Shown: positions 52,450 through 61,705 of the stretch, one piece after another
Layout: each line of letters starts with the position of its first letter
How positions within the stretch are numbered: the stretch's first letter is position 1
NCBI GenBank assembly: GCA_024743215.1
Contig: JANSWZ010000003.1
Span: 124,001-188,000 of the forward strand
Direction of reading: 5' to 3'
DNA: 64,000 bases
DNA from: Alphaproteobacteria bacterium
GTDB taxonomy: Bacteria > Pseudomonadota > Alphaproteobacteria > Rhizobiales > GCA-2746425
Position numbers and translations under genes: made by a program
The notes under the pieces: model-generated
Database searches by the model: none
What the model was told of the DNA's origin: nothing
The model's input: only the letters and a program-made list of their open reading frames with translations

Positions 52450-53718
52450 TTGCATCATTTTGCCTATAAGGGCGGCGTTCTCCACGCTGAAGATGTGTCT
52501 GTGGCGGACATTGCTGCTGCCATTGGGACACCTTTTTATGTTTATTCTACAGCGACTTTGACGCGGCATTTGAAGGTGTTCAGCGACGCATTTGGTGCGC
52601 TGGATCCTTTGGTGTGTTACGCGACGAAAGCCAATTCCAATCAGGCTGTGCTGGCGACCCTTGCCAAGGCAGGGTCGGGCGCTGATGTGGTATCTGAAGG
52701 TGAGCTACGCCGGGCTTTGGCTGCCGGTATTCCGGCTCAAAAAATCATGTTTTCCGGGGTTGGAAAGACGGCTGGCGAAATGCGCTTTGCTCTGGAAGCC
52801 GGTATTTTATGCTTCAATGTGGAAAGTGAGCCAGAGCTGGAGCGGCTCAACGAGGTTGCGCTATCTCTTGGCGCGATTGCGCCTGTCTCGCTGCGCATCA
52901 ATCCCGATGTAGATGCCGGTACCCATGCCAAGATATCCACTGGCAAGGCTGAAAACAAATTTGGAATCGCCTGGCAGCGCGCGCGGGAGGTCTACCGCAT
53001 AGCTGGGGCAATGCCGGGTATAAAAGCGACTGGCATCGATATGCATATCGGGTCTCAGATTACTGATTTGGCTCCGTTTGATGCAGCATTTGCGCGGCTT
53101 TCGGAGTTGATTGGCACCTTGCGCGAAGATGGTCACATCATCGAGCATATCGATCTTGGTGGTGGCCTTGGTATTCCCTATCGCAATGATAACAACCCAC
53201 CACCTTTGCCCGATGCTTATGCGGAAGTGGTCAAGAAACATGTCAGTGGGCTGGATTGTCAGATCATTTTTGAGCCCGGCCGTCTGATAGCCGGCAATGC
53301 CGGAATTCTGGTCACTGAAGTGATTTATGTGAAAGAAGGCGACGCCAAGAATTTCATTATCGCTGATGCGGCGATGAATGATCTGATCCGTCCCACGCTG
53401 TATGAAGCCTATCATGATATCTGGCCCGTGGTAAAAATGGCTGATGATGCCGTTGAAATTATCGCCGATGTGGTTGGGCCTGTCTGCGAAACTGGTGATT
53501 ATCTGGGCCTGGACAGAAAACTGCCGAAGCCGAATCCGGGGGATTTGCTGGCACTTTTGTCAGCCGGTGCCTATGGCGCCGTTCAGGCCGGAACCTATAA
53601 TTCAAGGCTTCTTGTACCGGAAGTCCTGGTTCACGGTGACAAGTTCCATGTTATCCGGCCACGGCTTGACTACGATGCTTTGCTGGCGCTGGACAGCGTA
53701 CCCGACTGGTTGGCCTGA
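52450..53718 (+). CDS. lysA: Diaminopimelate decarboxylase
   Basis: 422 residues from TTG 52450, preferred because GGGAGAG lies 8-14 nt upstream and the protein then starts (M)HHFAYKGGVLHAED; TTG 52435 is the alternative. PLP lysine in LVCYATKANSNQAVLATLAK, HIGSQITDLAPF, glycine-rich phosphate site IDLGGGLGIPY and EPGRLIAGNAG with catalytic CETGDYLG region. It converts meso-diaminopimelate to lysine, the last step. Conserved neighbour of argH/lptM and TIGR02302. Confidence 0.95.
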   Translation: MHHFAYKGGVLHAEDVSVADIAAAIGTPFYVYSTATLTRHLKVFSDAFGALDPLVCYATKANSNQAVLATLAKAGSGADVVSEGELRRALAAGIPAQKIMFSGVGKTAGEMRFALEAGILCFNVESEPELERLNEVALSLGAIAPVSLRINPDVDAGTHAKISTGKAENKFGIAWQRAREVYRIAGAMPGIKATGIDMHIGSQITDLAPFDAAFARLSELIGTLREDGHIIEHIDLGGGLGIPYRNDNNPPPLPDAYAEVVKKHVSGLDCQIIFEPGRLIAGNAGILVTEVIYVKEGDAKNFIIADAAMNDLIRPTLYEAYHDIWPVVKMADDAVEIIADVVGPVCETGDYLGLDRKLPKPNPGDLLALLSAGAYGAVQAGTYNSRLLVPEVLVHGDKFHVIRPRLDYDALLALDSVPDWLA

Positions 53719-53964
53719 AACGCACTGATCGACGGCCTCATTGGGATGCCTGTACGCTGCCCAACGCGTTGACATGCGACAGAATGACCTTTCCAAATTG
53801 TCATGCAGTGTGATCGCCTCAGCACTGGTCAACGGTGTGCGCTGTGCTAAACTTTGATAAGCAAGGTGTGGTTCGATCAGTTCCTGCATTCAATTTTAGG
53901 AAATATTTTCGAATTTTCAAAGGCTTATGTCCGCCTTGCTCGTTCTTGAAAGGGTTGTGGATCC

Positions 53965-56559
53965 ATGCCGGACGAGCGTAATCAGAAACTGAGCAGCGCA
54001 GCAGACCTGTCGTCGGGCGGTTTGGCGCGGCAGATCGCTTCTCTGGTGACCCGGGGACGGGCCGTTCTATTCTGGGAAGATTTCTGGCCAGCAGTTCTGC
54101 CGCTTCTTGGCGTCATTTCACTTTTTCTCATTCTGTCCTGGTTTGGTGTCTGGCTTATTGTGCCGCCTATCTGGCGCATAATCGGCATGGTCTTGTTTGC
54201 ACTTGCCGCACTGGTTTCGCTGTGGCCGCTTTTACGCCTGTCCCTTCCAGGTAAGGATGCGGCTCTGAAACGGATCGAGCAGGTATCTGGAACCCGTCAC
54301 CGGCCTCTTTCAAGTTTTGATGATCAGCCGGCGGCGCTGGCCGCCGATGATGCGCAAGGCCAGCGTCTGTGGCAGACGCATCAGGCCAGAAACATAGCTG
54401 CCCTGAAATCCTTACGCACCGGATTGCCGCGCCCTGCCACTGAACAGGTGGACCCGTTTCAATTGCGGGCGCTTGTGGCGCTGCTTCTGGTCGTTGCCTT
54501 TGCCTATGCCGGTTCTGACAAAACGCGCCGTCTGGCTGCACTGACAGATCCTTCAATAGAAGCCACGCCCGCATTGGCCCGAATTGACGCTTGGATCACA
54601 CCTCCAGACTACACGCGGCGTGCGCCGATTTTCCTGACACGCGCTGCTGAGCTGGTGATCGCCGACAGGGTGCAAGTGCCTACGGGCAGTGTGTTTTCAC
54701 TGCAAAGCGATTCTGCCGAAGCGCTGGAAGTTACGCTTGTTCAAAATGGCGTTGCGGTGCCATTGATCGCTGGAGAAGATGAATCCATCGCCGAAATAGG
54801 TGGCCCGGCCCTTGCCCTGAACCAGTTTCAGGCAACACTGGATGCTGACGCTGAGATCTCGGTTTCCAGTGGATTTGGAGAAACGCGAAGCTGGCAGTTC
54901 TCGATTATCCCGGATGAAGTTCCCGAGATTGCACTGAATGGGCAGCCGGAAGTGGCACGCAGCGGCGCTCTGGAACTAAGCTATACATTGAAAGACGATT
55001 ACGGAATTGTCTCGGCAAAAGCTGACATCACACCAGCGAAGGAACAGCCCGCTGATGCGGAGCCGCTTTATGAAGCGCCTGAGATGGGCCTGTCACTGCC
55101 ACGGTCGCGTGTGCGCGAGGGCGTTGGCAGCACGATCAAGAATTTGACCGATCATCCCTGGGCCGGAATAGAAGTGACGATGCTGCTGACCGCCATTGAT
55201 GAAGCAGAGCAAACGGGCGTTTCTCCATCTTTGGATATGGTTTTGCCTATTCGTCCGTTCCGCGAACCCTTGTCTCGTGCGCTGGTGGAACAGCGCCAGA
55301 ATCTGGCATTGGACGCAAATCAGGCGCACAAGGTAAGCGTAGCGCTGGATGCATTGTTGTTTGCGCCCGAGACCTTCATCGATGATGTGTCCGTGTATCT
55401 TGCCATGAACACCGCCCGTCGGCGCCTTCTGGCTGCCGCAGATCATGATGCGCTGAGGGATGTCGCTGATCTTTTATGGGAGATTGCGCTGGCGATTGAA
55501 GATGGCGACCTTTCTGATGTTGAGCGGGATTTGAGGGCAGCGCAGGAGGCGCTGCGTGATGCGTTGGAAAACGGTGCCTCAGATGAGGAAATTGCTCGTT
55601 TGACGGAAGAATTGCGTGCAGCAATGAATGAGTATCTGCAAGCCCTAGCCCGAGAGATGCAACGAAACCCAACAGCTCAGCAGCAAATGCCATTCGACCA
55701 GAATACACAAATGGTAACGCCGCAGGATCTGGACCAGATGCTGGACCAGATAGAAAATCTGGCGCGCAGCGGCTCGCGCGATGCTGCACGCGAGATGTTG
55801 TCACAGATGCAGCAAATGCTGGAAAGTCTGCAAAATGGCCAGCCGCAAATGTCGCAGCAACAGCAGCAAATGCAGCAGATGATGCGTGATCTTGGCGAGA
55901 TGATCGAGCGGCAGCAAAGCCTCATGGATCAGACGTTCCAGCAACAACAGGAGCAGCAGCGCCAACAGCAGTTGGAAGGCCAACAGGGCGCCCCTTCTGA
56001 GGCGGACCGGCAACGTGCTCTGGAAGAGTTGCAGCAGGGCCAGGCGGATTTGCAGGCGCAATTGCAGGAACTCATGGACCAGATGCAACAAAATGGTATG
56101 CAGCCCGGTGGTCAGATGGGTGAAGCCGATGGCGCTATGGGAGACGCTGAACAGTCTCTGGGGCAGGGAGAGAGCGGGCAGGCTCTTGGATCTCAGTCAC
56201 AGGCATTGCAGGCCCTGCGTGATGGCGCACAGGAGATGATGCAGCAATTCGCCCAACAGGGTCAGCAAGGCCAGCCCGGGCAACAGGGCCAGCAACCTGG
56301 CCAATCTGGCGGTCCTCCCTTCGGCCCCGGACAACAAGGCCAGCAAATGGGACGCCCTGGTGGAACACAGAATGGGATGGATCCGTTGGGACGGCCGCAG
56401 CGCAGCCAGGGAGCTGATGATGGCAACAGTGTCAAAGTCCCCGGAGAGATCGACATTCAGCGCGCCCGGGAAATCCTGGATGCGATTCGCAAGCGGCTAG
56501 GGGACATGGAACGCCCCGATCTGGAGCTGGATTATCTGGAGCGTCTGTTGCCACGATAG
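53965..56559 (+). CDS. TIGR02302-family large membrane protein
   Basis: 864 residues. Two N-terminal membrane segments (LPLLGVISLFLILSWFGVWLI, WRIIGMVLFALAALVSLWPL) and a third near 165-180 (LRALVALLLVVAFAYAG), then a long periplasmic or cytoplasmic part with repeated ADxxEI-type modules. A C-terminal Gln/Met/Gly-rich low-complexity zone (~560-820: QQQQ runs, GQQGQPGQQGQQ) ends in a conserved acidic tail (RPDLELDYLERLLPR). Alphaproteobacterial family of unknown function, usually beside lysA. The Gln-rich stretch may form coiled coils. Confidence 0.85.
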   Translation: MPDERNQKLSSAADLSSGGLARQIASLVTRGRAVLFWEDFWPAVLPLLGVISLFLILSWFGVWLIVPPIWRIIGMVLFALAALVSLWPLLRLSLPGKDAALKRIEQVSGTRHRPLSSFDDQPAALAADDAQGQRLWQTHQARNIAALKSLRTGLPRPATEQVDPFQLRALVALLLVVAFAYAGSDKTRRLAALTDPSIEATPALARIDAWITPPDYTRRAPIFLTRAAELVIADRVQVPTGSVFSLQSDSAEALEVTLVQNGVAVPLIAGEDESIAEIGGPALALNQFQATLDADAEISVSSGFGETRSWQFSIIPDEVPEIALNGQPEVARSGALELSYTLKDDYGIVSAKADITPAKEQPADAEPLYEAPEMGLSLPRSRVREGVGSTIKNLTDHPWAGIEVTMLLTAIDEAEQTGVSPSLDMVLPIRPFREPLSRALVEQRQNLALDANQAHKVSVALDALLFAPETFIDDVSVYLAMNTARRRLLAAADHDALRDVADLLWEIALAIEDGDLSDVERDLRAAQEALRDALENGASDEEIARLTEELRAAMNEYLQALAREMQRNPTAQQQMPFDQNTQMVTPQDLDQMLDQIENLARSGSRDAAREMLSQMQQMLESLQNGQPQMSQQQQQMQQMMRDLGEMIERQQSLMDQTFQQQQEQQRQQQLEGQQGAPSEADRQRALEELQQGQADLQAQLQELMDQMQQNGMQPGGQMGEADGAMGDAEQSLGQGESGQALGSQSQALQALRDGAQEMMQQFAQQGQQGQPGQQGQQPGQSGGPPFGPGQQGQQMGRPGGTQNGMDPLGRPQRSQGADDGNSVKVPGEIDIQRAREILDAIRKRLGDMERPDLELDYLERLLPR

Positions 56560-56589
56560 GCTGGTGTAACCTGCCCGGTTTGAAAGACT

Positions 56590-56967
56590 CTAGGCCGCGA
56601 TCTGATCAGACAAAGCGCCGTTCACAGCGGTGCGGATGTCTGCCAGAGAGAATGGTTTTGTCACAACGTTACGCACGATTTTTTCAAGACCTTTGGCCCG
56701 TTCGCGCTGATCTGCATATCCCGTCATGATCAAAATCGGCAGAGTGGGCCAGTCACGCGAGGCATGGTGGGTCAGTGCAATACCGTCCATGATCGGCATT
56801 TTCACATCTGTTAACAAGAGGTCAAAACCGCCATCCTCATCTTTCAGAGTGAGCAAGGCCTCTTCGCCATCTTCAGCCGTTACAATTTCATGGCCGTCCA
56901 ATTGCAGGGCACGGCTGACAAAGGTGCGCACGGCTGCGTCATCTTCAGTGATTAGTATTCTGGCCAT
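56590..56967 (-). CDS. cpdR: CpdR-type single-domain response regulator
   Basis: 125 residues from ATG 56967 (GGAGAAGCAACC upstream; the longer frame to 57132 has no support). Only a receiver domain: acidic residues E8-D9-D10, phospho-acceptor D54 in LLLTDVKMPIMDG, Thr82 region ILIMTGYA and K104 in VVTKPFSLAD. In Caulobacter and Rhizobia, unphosphorylated CpdR brings ClpXP to CtrA and other substrates in the cell cycle. The position beside hpt and TIGR02302 is conserved. Confidence 0.9.
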   Translation of the reverse strand: MARILITEDDAAVRTFVSRALQLDGHEIVTAEDGEEALLTLKDEDGGFDLLLTDVKMPIMDGIALTHHASRDWPTLPILIMTGYADQRERAKGLEKIVRNVVTKPFSLADIRTAVNGALSDQIAA

Positions 56968-57002
56968 GGTTGCTTCTCCAAACGCAATACATAAGAAACA
57001 TA

Positions 57003-57026
57003 AAACTACCGGGCACTCAGGCCCGG
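57003..57026 (-). terminator. Intrinsic terminator after hpt
   Basis: On the minus strand CCGGGC (57026-57021) pairs with GCCCGG (57014-57009), a 6-bp GC stem with a 6-nt loop, followed by TAGTTTTATGTTTC. It lies 12 bp past the hpt stop, so it probably ends hpt transcription before cpdR. Confidence 0.65.
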
Positions 57027-57037
57027 CTATTAGGCAG

Positions 57038-57580
57038 TCAATCTTCGGCAACAACACCGACAAAAGGCAATTCACGAAAGGCATGGGCGACATCCATGCC
57101 ATAGCCCACGACGAAATAATCAGGGCATTCAAAGCCTACATATTCAGCAGTGATGTCGGCAACGCGTTTGCCGGTCTTGTCCAGAAGAATCGCAATCTCT
57201 GCGCTGGCTGCACCACGCTCCAACATCAGGTTTTTGGCGAATGAAATGGTTCGCCCGGATTCCAGAATGTCATCAATAAGCAGAACGTTCCGACCTGCGA
57301 CATCTGTCTCAATGTCACGCACAACACGTACAGTGCCGCTGGAAGTTGTGTCAGCACCATAGCTGGATAGGGTGATAAATTCGATTTCGGGGGACATGCC
57401 GGCCTTGTGCATGGAACGCACCAGGTCGGCGGCGAAAATAAAGCTTCCCTTCAACACCGCAATAACCAGCAGATTGTCGTGGCCGTTCTTCGCTATGTCG
57501 ATGGCTAATGCGTCATTGCGCGCTGCCAGCGTTTCCGCGTCAAACAAAACATCAATATTTCGGTCTCGGATCAGGGCCAC
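57038..57580 (-). CDS. hpt: Hypoxanthine phosphoribosyltransferase
   Basis: 180 residues. PRPP-binding motif NVLLIDDILESGRTIS, early LVIAVLKGSFIFAADLV (PPi loop) and C-terminal VADITAEYVGFECPDYFVVG with purine-contact residues. It salvages hypoxanthine and guanine to nucleotides. Starts 11 bp after the stop of the zinc-ribbon gene, the two probably in one operon. Confidence 0.95.
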   Translation of the reverse strand: MALIRDRNIDVLFDAETLAARNDALAIDIAKNGHDNLLVIAVLKGSFIFAADLVRSMHKAGMSPEIEFITLSSYGADTTSSGTVRVVRDIETDVAGRNVLLIDDILESGRTISFAKNLMLERGAASAEIAILLDKTGKRVADITAEYVGFECPDYFVVGYGMDVAHAFRELPFVGVVAED

Positions 57581-57591
57581 ATTTTATCTTT

Positions 57592-58572
57592 CTAAAGTCG
57601 GTTCAATCGGGTGTCGTTGCTCAGGAAGCGAACGTGTAGTTCATCAGCCACATCCGGTGGTGAGGCAAGCACAGTGCGAAACTGGACGGTTTCGCCTGCC
57701 GGTAGTGGATGAGATGACGCATCATCCTGCCAGGCGTACACTTCCCGGTTTCGACCGCTGAGAATGAAGTGAAGTCGCGGAATTGTTTTGGCACTGTTCG
57801 TGATGTTACGGACACTGCCTTCAACAATCAGTACGGCCATGCCGTCTTCAGGACGTCTTACCGTGCGTACGTTTTCAAATTCCAGACCATACAGATTCAC
57901 CTCGATACCAAACGCGGCATAGAAACTTGCCAGATCAGGAAATTGACGGACCATGACCTGGCGACCGGCAAAAAGACCAAATATCAAGATAGCCGGCATT
58001 ACCAAGGCAATCAGGACAGCAATTTGATGCGCAAGGCTGAGACCCAGAGCCCATTTGAAGAAGTGAATAACGTGTTGCCAACCGCTTTTTGCGGCTGATT
58101 GCAAGCCAGAAACGATACTGCGCAGTCTGCCATGTCTGTGTGAATTGCTTCTCTTCGACAAGGTTTGAAAGGTTTCGTCTGATGCTGGCTGTCTGGGAGT
58201 GCGGGCTTCTTCAGCTGCGCGTTCTTCTTTCAAATCTTGGTGCCAACGATCTTCATCATTGGTTTTGGCGGCGTTTGTTTCTACATTCGGCAAAGTTTCA
58301 GCCGCGGCGTCAACCGCCGCATCCTGTGAATGCTCTGGAAACCCGCTGACCGTATCTGTACCAACCTGGTTTTCGGTAACCTGGTCAGATGTATCTTCGA
58401 CAAGCTGATTTGCTTCGTTTAATGGGGTTTCAAAAGCCACTTCGCTTGCATCAACTGGTTGGGCAATCCAGACATGTGCACATTTTGCACATTTCATTTT
58501 GCGCCCATGGGTTCCCAAGGCGTCTGCATTGAGCGCATATTTGGTATCACAATTGGGGCAAGCGATTTTCAT
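57592..58572 (-). CDS. Zinc-ribbon (MJ0042) protein with DUF3426-like C-terminus
   Basis: 326 residues. N-terminal zinc ribbon KIACPNCDTKYALNADALG with second CxxC in MKCAKCAHVWIAQP; a long acidic disordered linker (~45-150); one membrane segment (LIALVMPAILIFGLFAGRQV, ~188-208); a C-terminal domain of ~100 residues with VRNITNSAKTIPRLHFILS, typical of DUF3426. Widespread in alphaproteobacteria next to ftsE. Function unknown, possibly zinc-dependent signalling at the membrane. Confidence 0.85.
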   Translation of the reverse strand: MKIACPNCDTKYALNADALGTHGRKMKCAKCAHVWIAQPVDASEVAFETPLNEANQLVEDTSDQVTENQVGTDTVSGFPEHSQDAAVDAAAETLPNVETNAAKTNDEDRWHQDLKEERAAEEARTPRQPASDETFQTLSKRSNSHRHGRLRSIVSGLQSAAKSGWQHVIHFFKWALGLSLAHQIAVLIALVMPAILIFGLFAGRQVMVRQFPDLASFYAAFGIEVNLYGLEFENVRTVRRPEDGMAVLIVEGSVRNITNSAKTIPRLHFILSGRNREVYAWQDDASSHPLPAGETVQFRTVLASPPDVADELHVRFLSNDTRLNRL

Positions 58573-58784
58573 GTTGGCTTAATGGGTCCTGACCCAAATA
58601 TGTTCAGTTGTATCTATTCCTTTTTGCGCCAAGGATGTTAACGGTGTGACAATGTGGTCTTAATTCAGGCCCGTCTTGAATGAATTTTTGCGCTCAATCG
58701 CAAACAACGTTAATGAAGTGAAAAAGCCAGGTCTGAGATGCTGAGATCGTAACAGGCAGACCCAAGAAGTGATGAGGCGCTCAA

Positions 58785-59444
58785 TTGATCCGGTTTGAAA
58801 ATGTTGGCTTGCGCTATGGAATGGGGCCTGAAGTGCTGCGCGACATCAGTTTCCAGATCGCGCCGCGTTCGTTTCAGTTTCTGACCGGACCTTCGGGTGC
58901 TGGCAAGACATCCTTGCTGCGGCTCCTGTTTCTGTCCATGCGCCCGTCACGTGGCCTGATATCGATTTTCGGCAAGGATGCTGTCAAGATCGGCAATGAT
59001 GAATTGCCGGAAATCCGGAGACGTATCGGTATCGTATTTCAAGATTTTCGTTTGTTGGATCATATGACCACCTATGAAAATGTTGCTCTTCCGCTTCGGG
59101 TTCAGGGAATGGACGAGACCCGTTACCGGTCTGATGTTGTTGAATTGCTGGATTGGGTTGGGCTTGGCGAGCGCATGCACGTGCTTCCGCCGATTCTCTC
59201 TGGGGGTGAAAAACAAAGAGCGGCGATTGCTCGGGCACTCATCGGACGTCCGGATATCTTGCTGGCTGATGAGCCAACCGGTAATGTGGACCCGCCGTTG
59301 GCGCGCAGGCTCTTGCGATTGTTTATTGAATTGAACAAACTTGGCACCACTGTGGTCATTGCCACACATGATCTGGCACTGATCGACCAGTTTGATACTA
59401 GGCGCTTTGTTTTGAAGGATGGGCGGCTGCAGATTTATGACTGA
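58785..59444 (+). CDS. ftsE: Cell-division ATP-binding protein FtsE
   Basis: 219 residues from TTG 58785. Walker A GPSGAGKTSLLRLLF, Q-loop VFQDFRLLDHMTTYENVALP (the FtsE-specific form), signature LSGGEKQRAAIARAL, Walker B ILLADEPTGNVD. With FtsX it activates peptidoglycan hydrolysis at the septum. It overlaps ftsX by 8 bp. Confidence 0.95.
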   Translation: MIRFENVGLRYGMGPEVLRDISFQIAPRSFQFLTGPSGAGKTSLLRLLFLSMRPSRGLISIFGKDAVKIGNDELPEIRRRIGIVFQDFRLLDHMTTYENVALPLRVQGMDETRYRSDVVELLDWVGLGERMHVLPPILSGGEKQRAAIARALIGRPDILLADEPTGNVDPPLARRLLRLFIELNKLGTTVVIATHDLALIDQFDTRRFVLKDGRLQIYD

Positions 59445-60462
59445 TCAGAATTCCTATCCGCAATTCAGGACTGAGAGTGGGGCAAAAGGCACCGCTCGCA
59501 CTGGTTTGCGTGTTGCGTTTGCGCCGGTTCGCTATGCCGCCCGTTGGTTGGCAGGTCATCGGGATGTCCGACAAACGCCCATTGTTCCTCCGCAATCTGT
59601 CGCCGGCACTGCGCTGGTCGCAGTCATTGCAATCATGAGCTTTCTTGCCTGTCTGACATTGGCTGCTGTGACCATGGTGTTTGAGCAGGCGCAATTGTGG
59701 GAAAGCGATGTCAGCAGTGAACTGACCGTTCAGATACGTCCCACTGACGGCGTGGATATTGACTTTGAAATTGAGCGGGCGATTCGTATTACAGAGCGCG
59801 AGCCTGGCATTGGCCGGGTGAGGGCTATGGACGAAACTGACGGTGCGGCGTTACTGGAGCCTTGGCTTGGTGCCGGTCTTGACCTGTCGGAACTTCCGGT
59901 TCCAAGGCTGATCATTGTCGATATCGACAATCCTGCCACGCTGGATGTTGGGCGTCTGCGTGCCAATTTGTCTGACAGCATTACGGGTGTCAGCGTCGAT
60001 GATCACGGTATCTGGATTGATCAGCTTAAGCGCATTGCCAATGTCACCATAGCAACGGGCATAGGTATCTTTCTGCTGGTTCTCGCAGCCACCTGCCTTA
60101 GCGTGGTGTTTGCCACGCGCGGTGCCATGGCGGGCAACCAGGTAGTCATCTCTGTGCTGCATTTTGTCGGCGCGCTTAATCGTTACATTGCCAGAGAGTT
60201 TCAGGGACGCTTCCTGTTTATCGGCCTGAAAGGCGGGCTGATTGGCTGTATCGCTGCCGCAACCTTCTTTGTTGTTGGCGGGGGGCTTTTGGGGTTTCTT
60301 GAAGGGCCATCCGGTGGCAGTCCGTTTCAGGCCCTGTTTGGCGGATTTTCACTTACACCTTTGGTCTTTACGGGCTTTGTGCTTGTGCTGATCCTCGTCA
60401 GTGCCTTGACGGCTGCGACCACGCGGATGACCGTGGAACGTTATCTGGCGACAGTGCAGTAG
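59437..60462 (+). CDS. ftsX: Cell-division protein FtsX
   Basis: 341 residues from ATG 59437, overlapping ftsE. Membrane segment at ~58-83 (GTALVAVIAIMSFLACLTLA), a periplasmic domain (~85-200), and three C-terminal helices (IGIFLLVLAATCLSVVFATR, FIGLKGGLIGCIAAATFFVV, LVFTGFVLVLILVSALTAAT), the FtsX topology. Long hydrophilic N-terminus as in other alphaproteobacteria. Followed 18 bp later by plsC. Confidence 0.93.
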   Translation: MTDQNSYPQFRTESGAKGTARTGLRVAFAPVRYAARWLAGHRDVRQTPIVPPQSVAGTALVAVIAIMSFLACLTLAAVTMVFEQAQLWESDVSSELTVQIRPTDGVDIDFEIERAIRITEREPGIGRVRAMDETDGAALLEPWLGAGLDLSELPVPRLIIVDIDNPATLDVGRLRANLSDSITGVSVDDHGIWIDQLKRIANVTIATGIGIFLLVLAATCLSVVFATRGAMAGNQVVISVLHFVGALNRYIAREFQGRFLFIGLKGGLIGCIAAATFFVVGGGLLGFLEGPSGGSPFQALFGGFSLTPLVFTGFVLVLILVSALTAATTRMTVERYLATVQ

Positions 60463-60480
60463 ACCTGCGAAGGATTTTCC

Positions 60481-61224
60481 GTGATCTACATTCGATCTGT
60501 GATTTTTAATCTGGCCTTCTACACATTTCTGTTTTTACTGATGCTTTTCGCCCTGCCGATATTTCTGCTGCCTTGGAAATGGGTTTGGTGGATGCCAACC
60601 ACGTGGGCGCGCTCGTCGCTGTGGATGCTTCGCGTTCTTGCAGGTGTCAAGTTTGAGTTGAGAGGCATCGAGAACAAGCCGGAAGGTGGTGTTTTGATTG
60701 CTTCCAAGCACCAGTCAACTTGGGAAACCTTTGTGCTGTTGTTTGTGGCAGAACGCCCTGCCTATCTGGCAAAGCGGGAATTGTTCATGATCCCGTTCTT
60801 TGGTTGGTACTTGTCCCGGTTCCGGCAAATATCAGTCAACAGGGCGCGCGGCTCCAGTGCGTTGAAATCCATGATTCCGCAGGCCAAGGCTGCGGTGAAA
60901 GACGGGCGCGATGTGGTCATCTTTCCCGAAGGCACACGCCGGGCACCAGGTGATCCGCCTTCCTACAAATTTGGTGTGACGGCGCTTTATCGCATTCTGA
61001 AAGTGCCTGTGGTGCCGGTGGCCCTGAATGCCGGCGTGTTTTGGCCGCGGCGCACGTTTTTGCGTTATCCTGGCACAATTGTAATGGAAATCCTGCCGCC
61101 CATTGAGCCTGGATTGAGTGATGATGTGTTCAAGGAAACGCTGATTGAGCGGATTGAAACAGCTTCAGATAAATTGCTGGAAGAGGCCAAAGCATCGCAA
61201 AAAGCGAATGATTCCAGCATGTGA
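60481..61224 (+). CDS. plsC: 1-acyl-sn-glycerol-3-phosphate acyltransferase
   Basis: 247 residues from GTG 60481. One N-terminal hydrophobic segment (IFNLAFYTFLFLLMLFALPI), acyltransferase block I IASKHQSTWETF (H-x4-E variant), block II AYLAKRELFMIPFFGWYL and block III VVIFPEGTRRAPG with VPVVPVALNAGVFW. It adds the second acyl chain to lysophosphatidate. Downstream of ftsEX, probably the same transcript. Confidence 0.94.
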   Translation: MIYIRSVIFNLAFYTFLFLLMLFALPIFLLPWKWVWWMPTTWARSSLWMLRVLAGVKFELRGIENKPEGGVLIASKHQSTWETFVLLFVAERPAYLAKRELFMIPFFGWYLSRFRQISVNRARGSSALKSMIPQAKAAVKDGRDVVIFPEGTRRAPGDPPSYKFGVTALYRILKVPVVPVALNAGVFWPRRTFLRYPGTIVMEILPPIEPGLSDDVFKETLIERIETASDKLLEEAKASQKANDSSM

Positions 61225-61225
61225 G

Positions 61226-61258
61226 TTGACAAATTCGTATTTTGTTCTATTTTTGTTC
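61226..61258 (+). promoter_or_regulatory. Promoter with a LexA (SOS) box
   Basis: TTGACA (-35, 61226-61231), 16-bp spacer, TATTTT (-10, 61248-61253), and across the -10 a perfect alphaproteobacterial SOS box GTTC-N7-GTTC (61244-61247, 61255-61258). The next start codon follows within 2-5 bp. Repression by LexA and DNA-damage induction are inferred from the motif. Confidence 0.75.
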
Positions 61259-61260
61259 TC

Positions 61261-61668
61261 ATGATGATACAAGATACGACACCACGATTTGTAAGTCTCA
61301 GAAGCGGTGGCATCAGTTCGCGCTTTGCAAAGGTGTGTGGCCGGTCCGGGCGCAGTTATATTGTGACTGAAGTTTCAGCGTCTCTTTTGAGTTCCTACCA
61401 TGATTGTATAGCTATTGCGGTGGTCCGGGAGCGCATTGCCGGTGTGTGGCTTGCCTGCGATGGTTGGCAACCGGATGCCGAGTTCATTGGGCCACAAGCG
61501 AGGGCTTTTGAGAATCAGCAGTTTGGTTCGGCTGGAAAGCCTGTGCGCTGGTTTCTGCATTTTCTGTCGGGGTCTGATCCACAAGCGGTTGAGGATTTGC
61601 GGCCAGCTATGTCTGTCGGCAGGTTTACCGGTGTATCAGCGTCTTATGATGAGCGATGTGCCGCCTGA
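61261..61668 (+). CDS. SOS-box-controlled small protein of unknown function
   Basis: 135 residues (start ATG 61261 or 61264). I recognise no family: a basic N-terminal third (SRFAKVCGRSGRSYIVTEVS), a hydrophobic strand/helix (CIAIAVVRERIAGVWLACDG), then ARAFENQQFGSAGKPVRWFL. No signal or membrane segment. The start codon is only a few bases past the -10 box, so the transcript may be leaderless. The LexA box suggests a DNA-damage role, perhaps in cell-division arrest or repair. It overlaps a terminator at its 3' end. Confidence 0.7.
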   Translation: MMIQDTTPRFVSLRSGGISSRFAKVCGRSGRSYIVTEVSASLLSSYHDCIAIAVVRERIAGVWLACDGWQPDAEFIGPQARAFENQQFGSAGKPVRWFLHFLSGSDPQAVEDLRPAMSVGRFTGVSASYDERCAA

Positions 61669-61690
61669 TCGCTGAATCAGGTGGCGTTTT
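61660..61690 (+). terminator. Intrinsic terminator of the SOS-box gene
   Basis: A 10-bp stem with one G-U pair (61660-61669 with 61676-61685), a 6-nt loop and GTTTTCTC after it. The stop codon of the gene is inside the left arm. The convergent ChaC gene ends at 61706, so it may also insulate that gene. Confidence 0.75.
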
Positions 61691-61705
61691 CTCAAATATT
61701 GTTTC

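Noticed and set aside
53602-53889. 95-codon minus-strand frame overlapping the end of lysA (MQELIEPHLAYQSLAQRTPL...)
   Set aside because: No ribosome-binding site or recognisable domain, and it runs into lysA in another frame; most likely chance.
55860-56380. Repetitive Gln/Gly-coding stretch, at first glance a tandem-repeat array
   Set aside because: It is in-frame low-complexity sequence of the TIGR02302 protein; there are no spacers or exact units, so not CRISPR.
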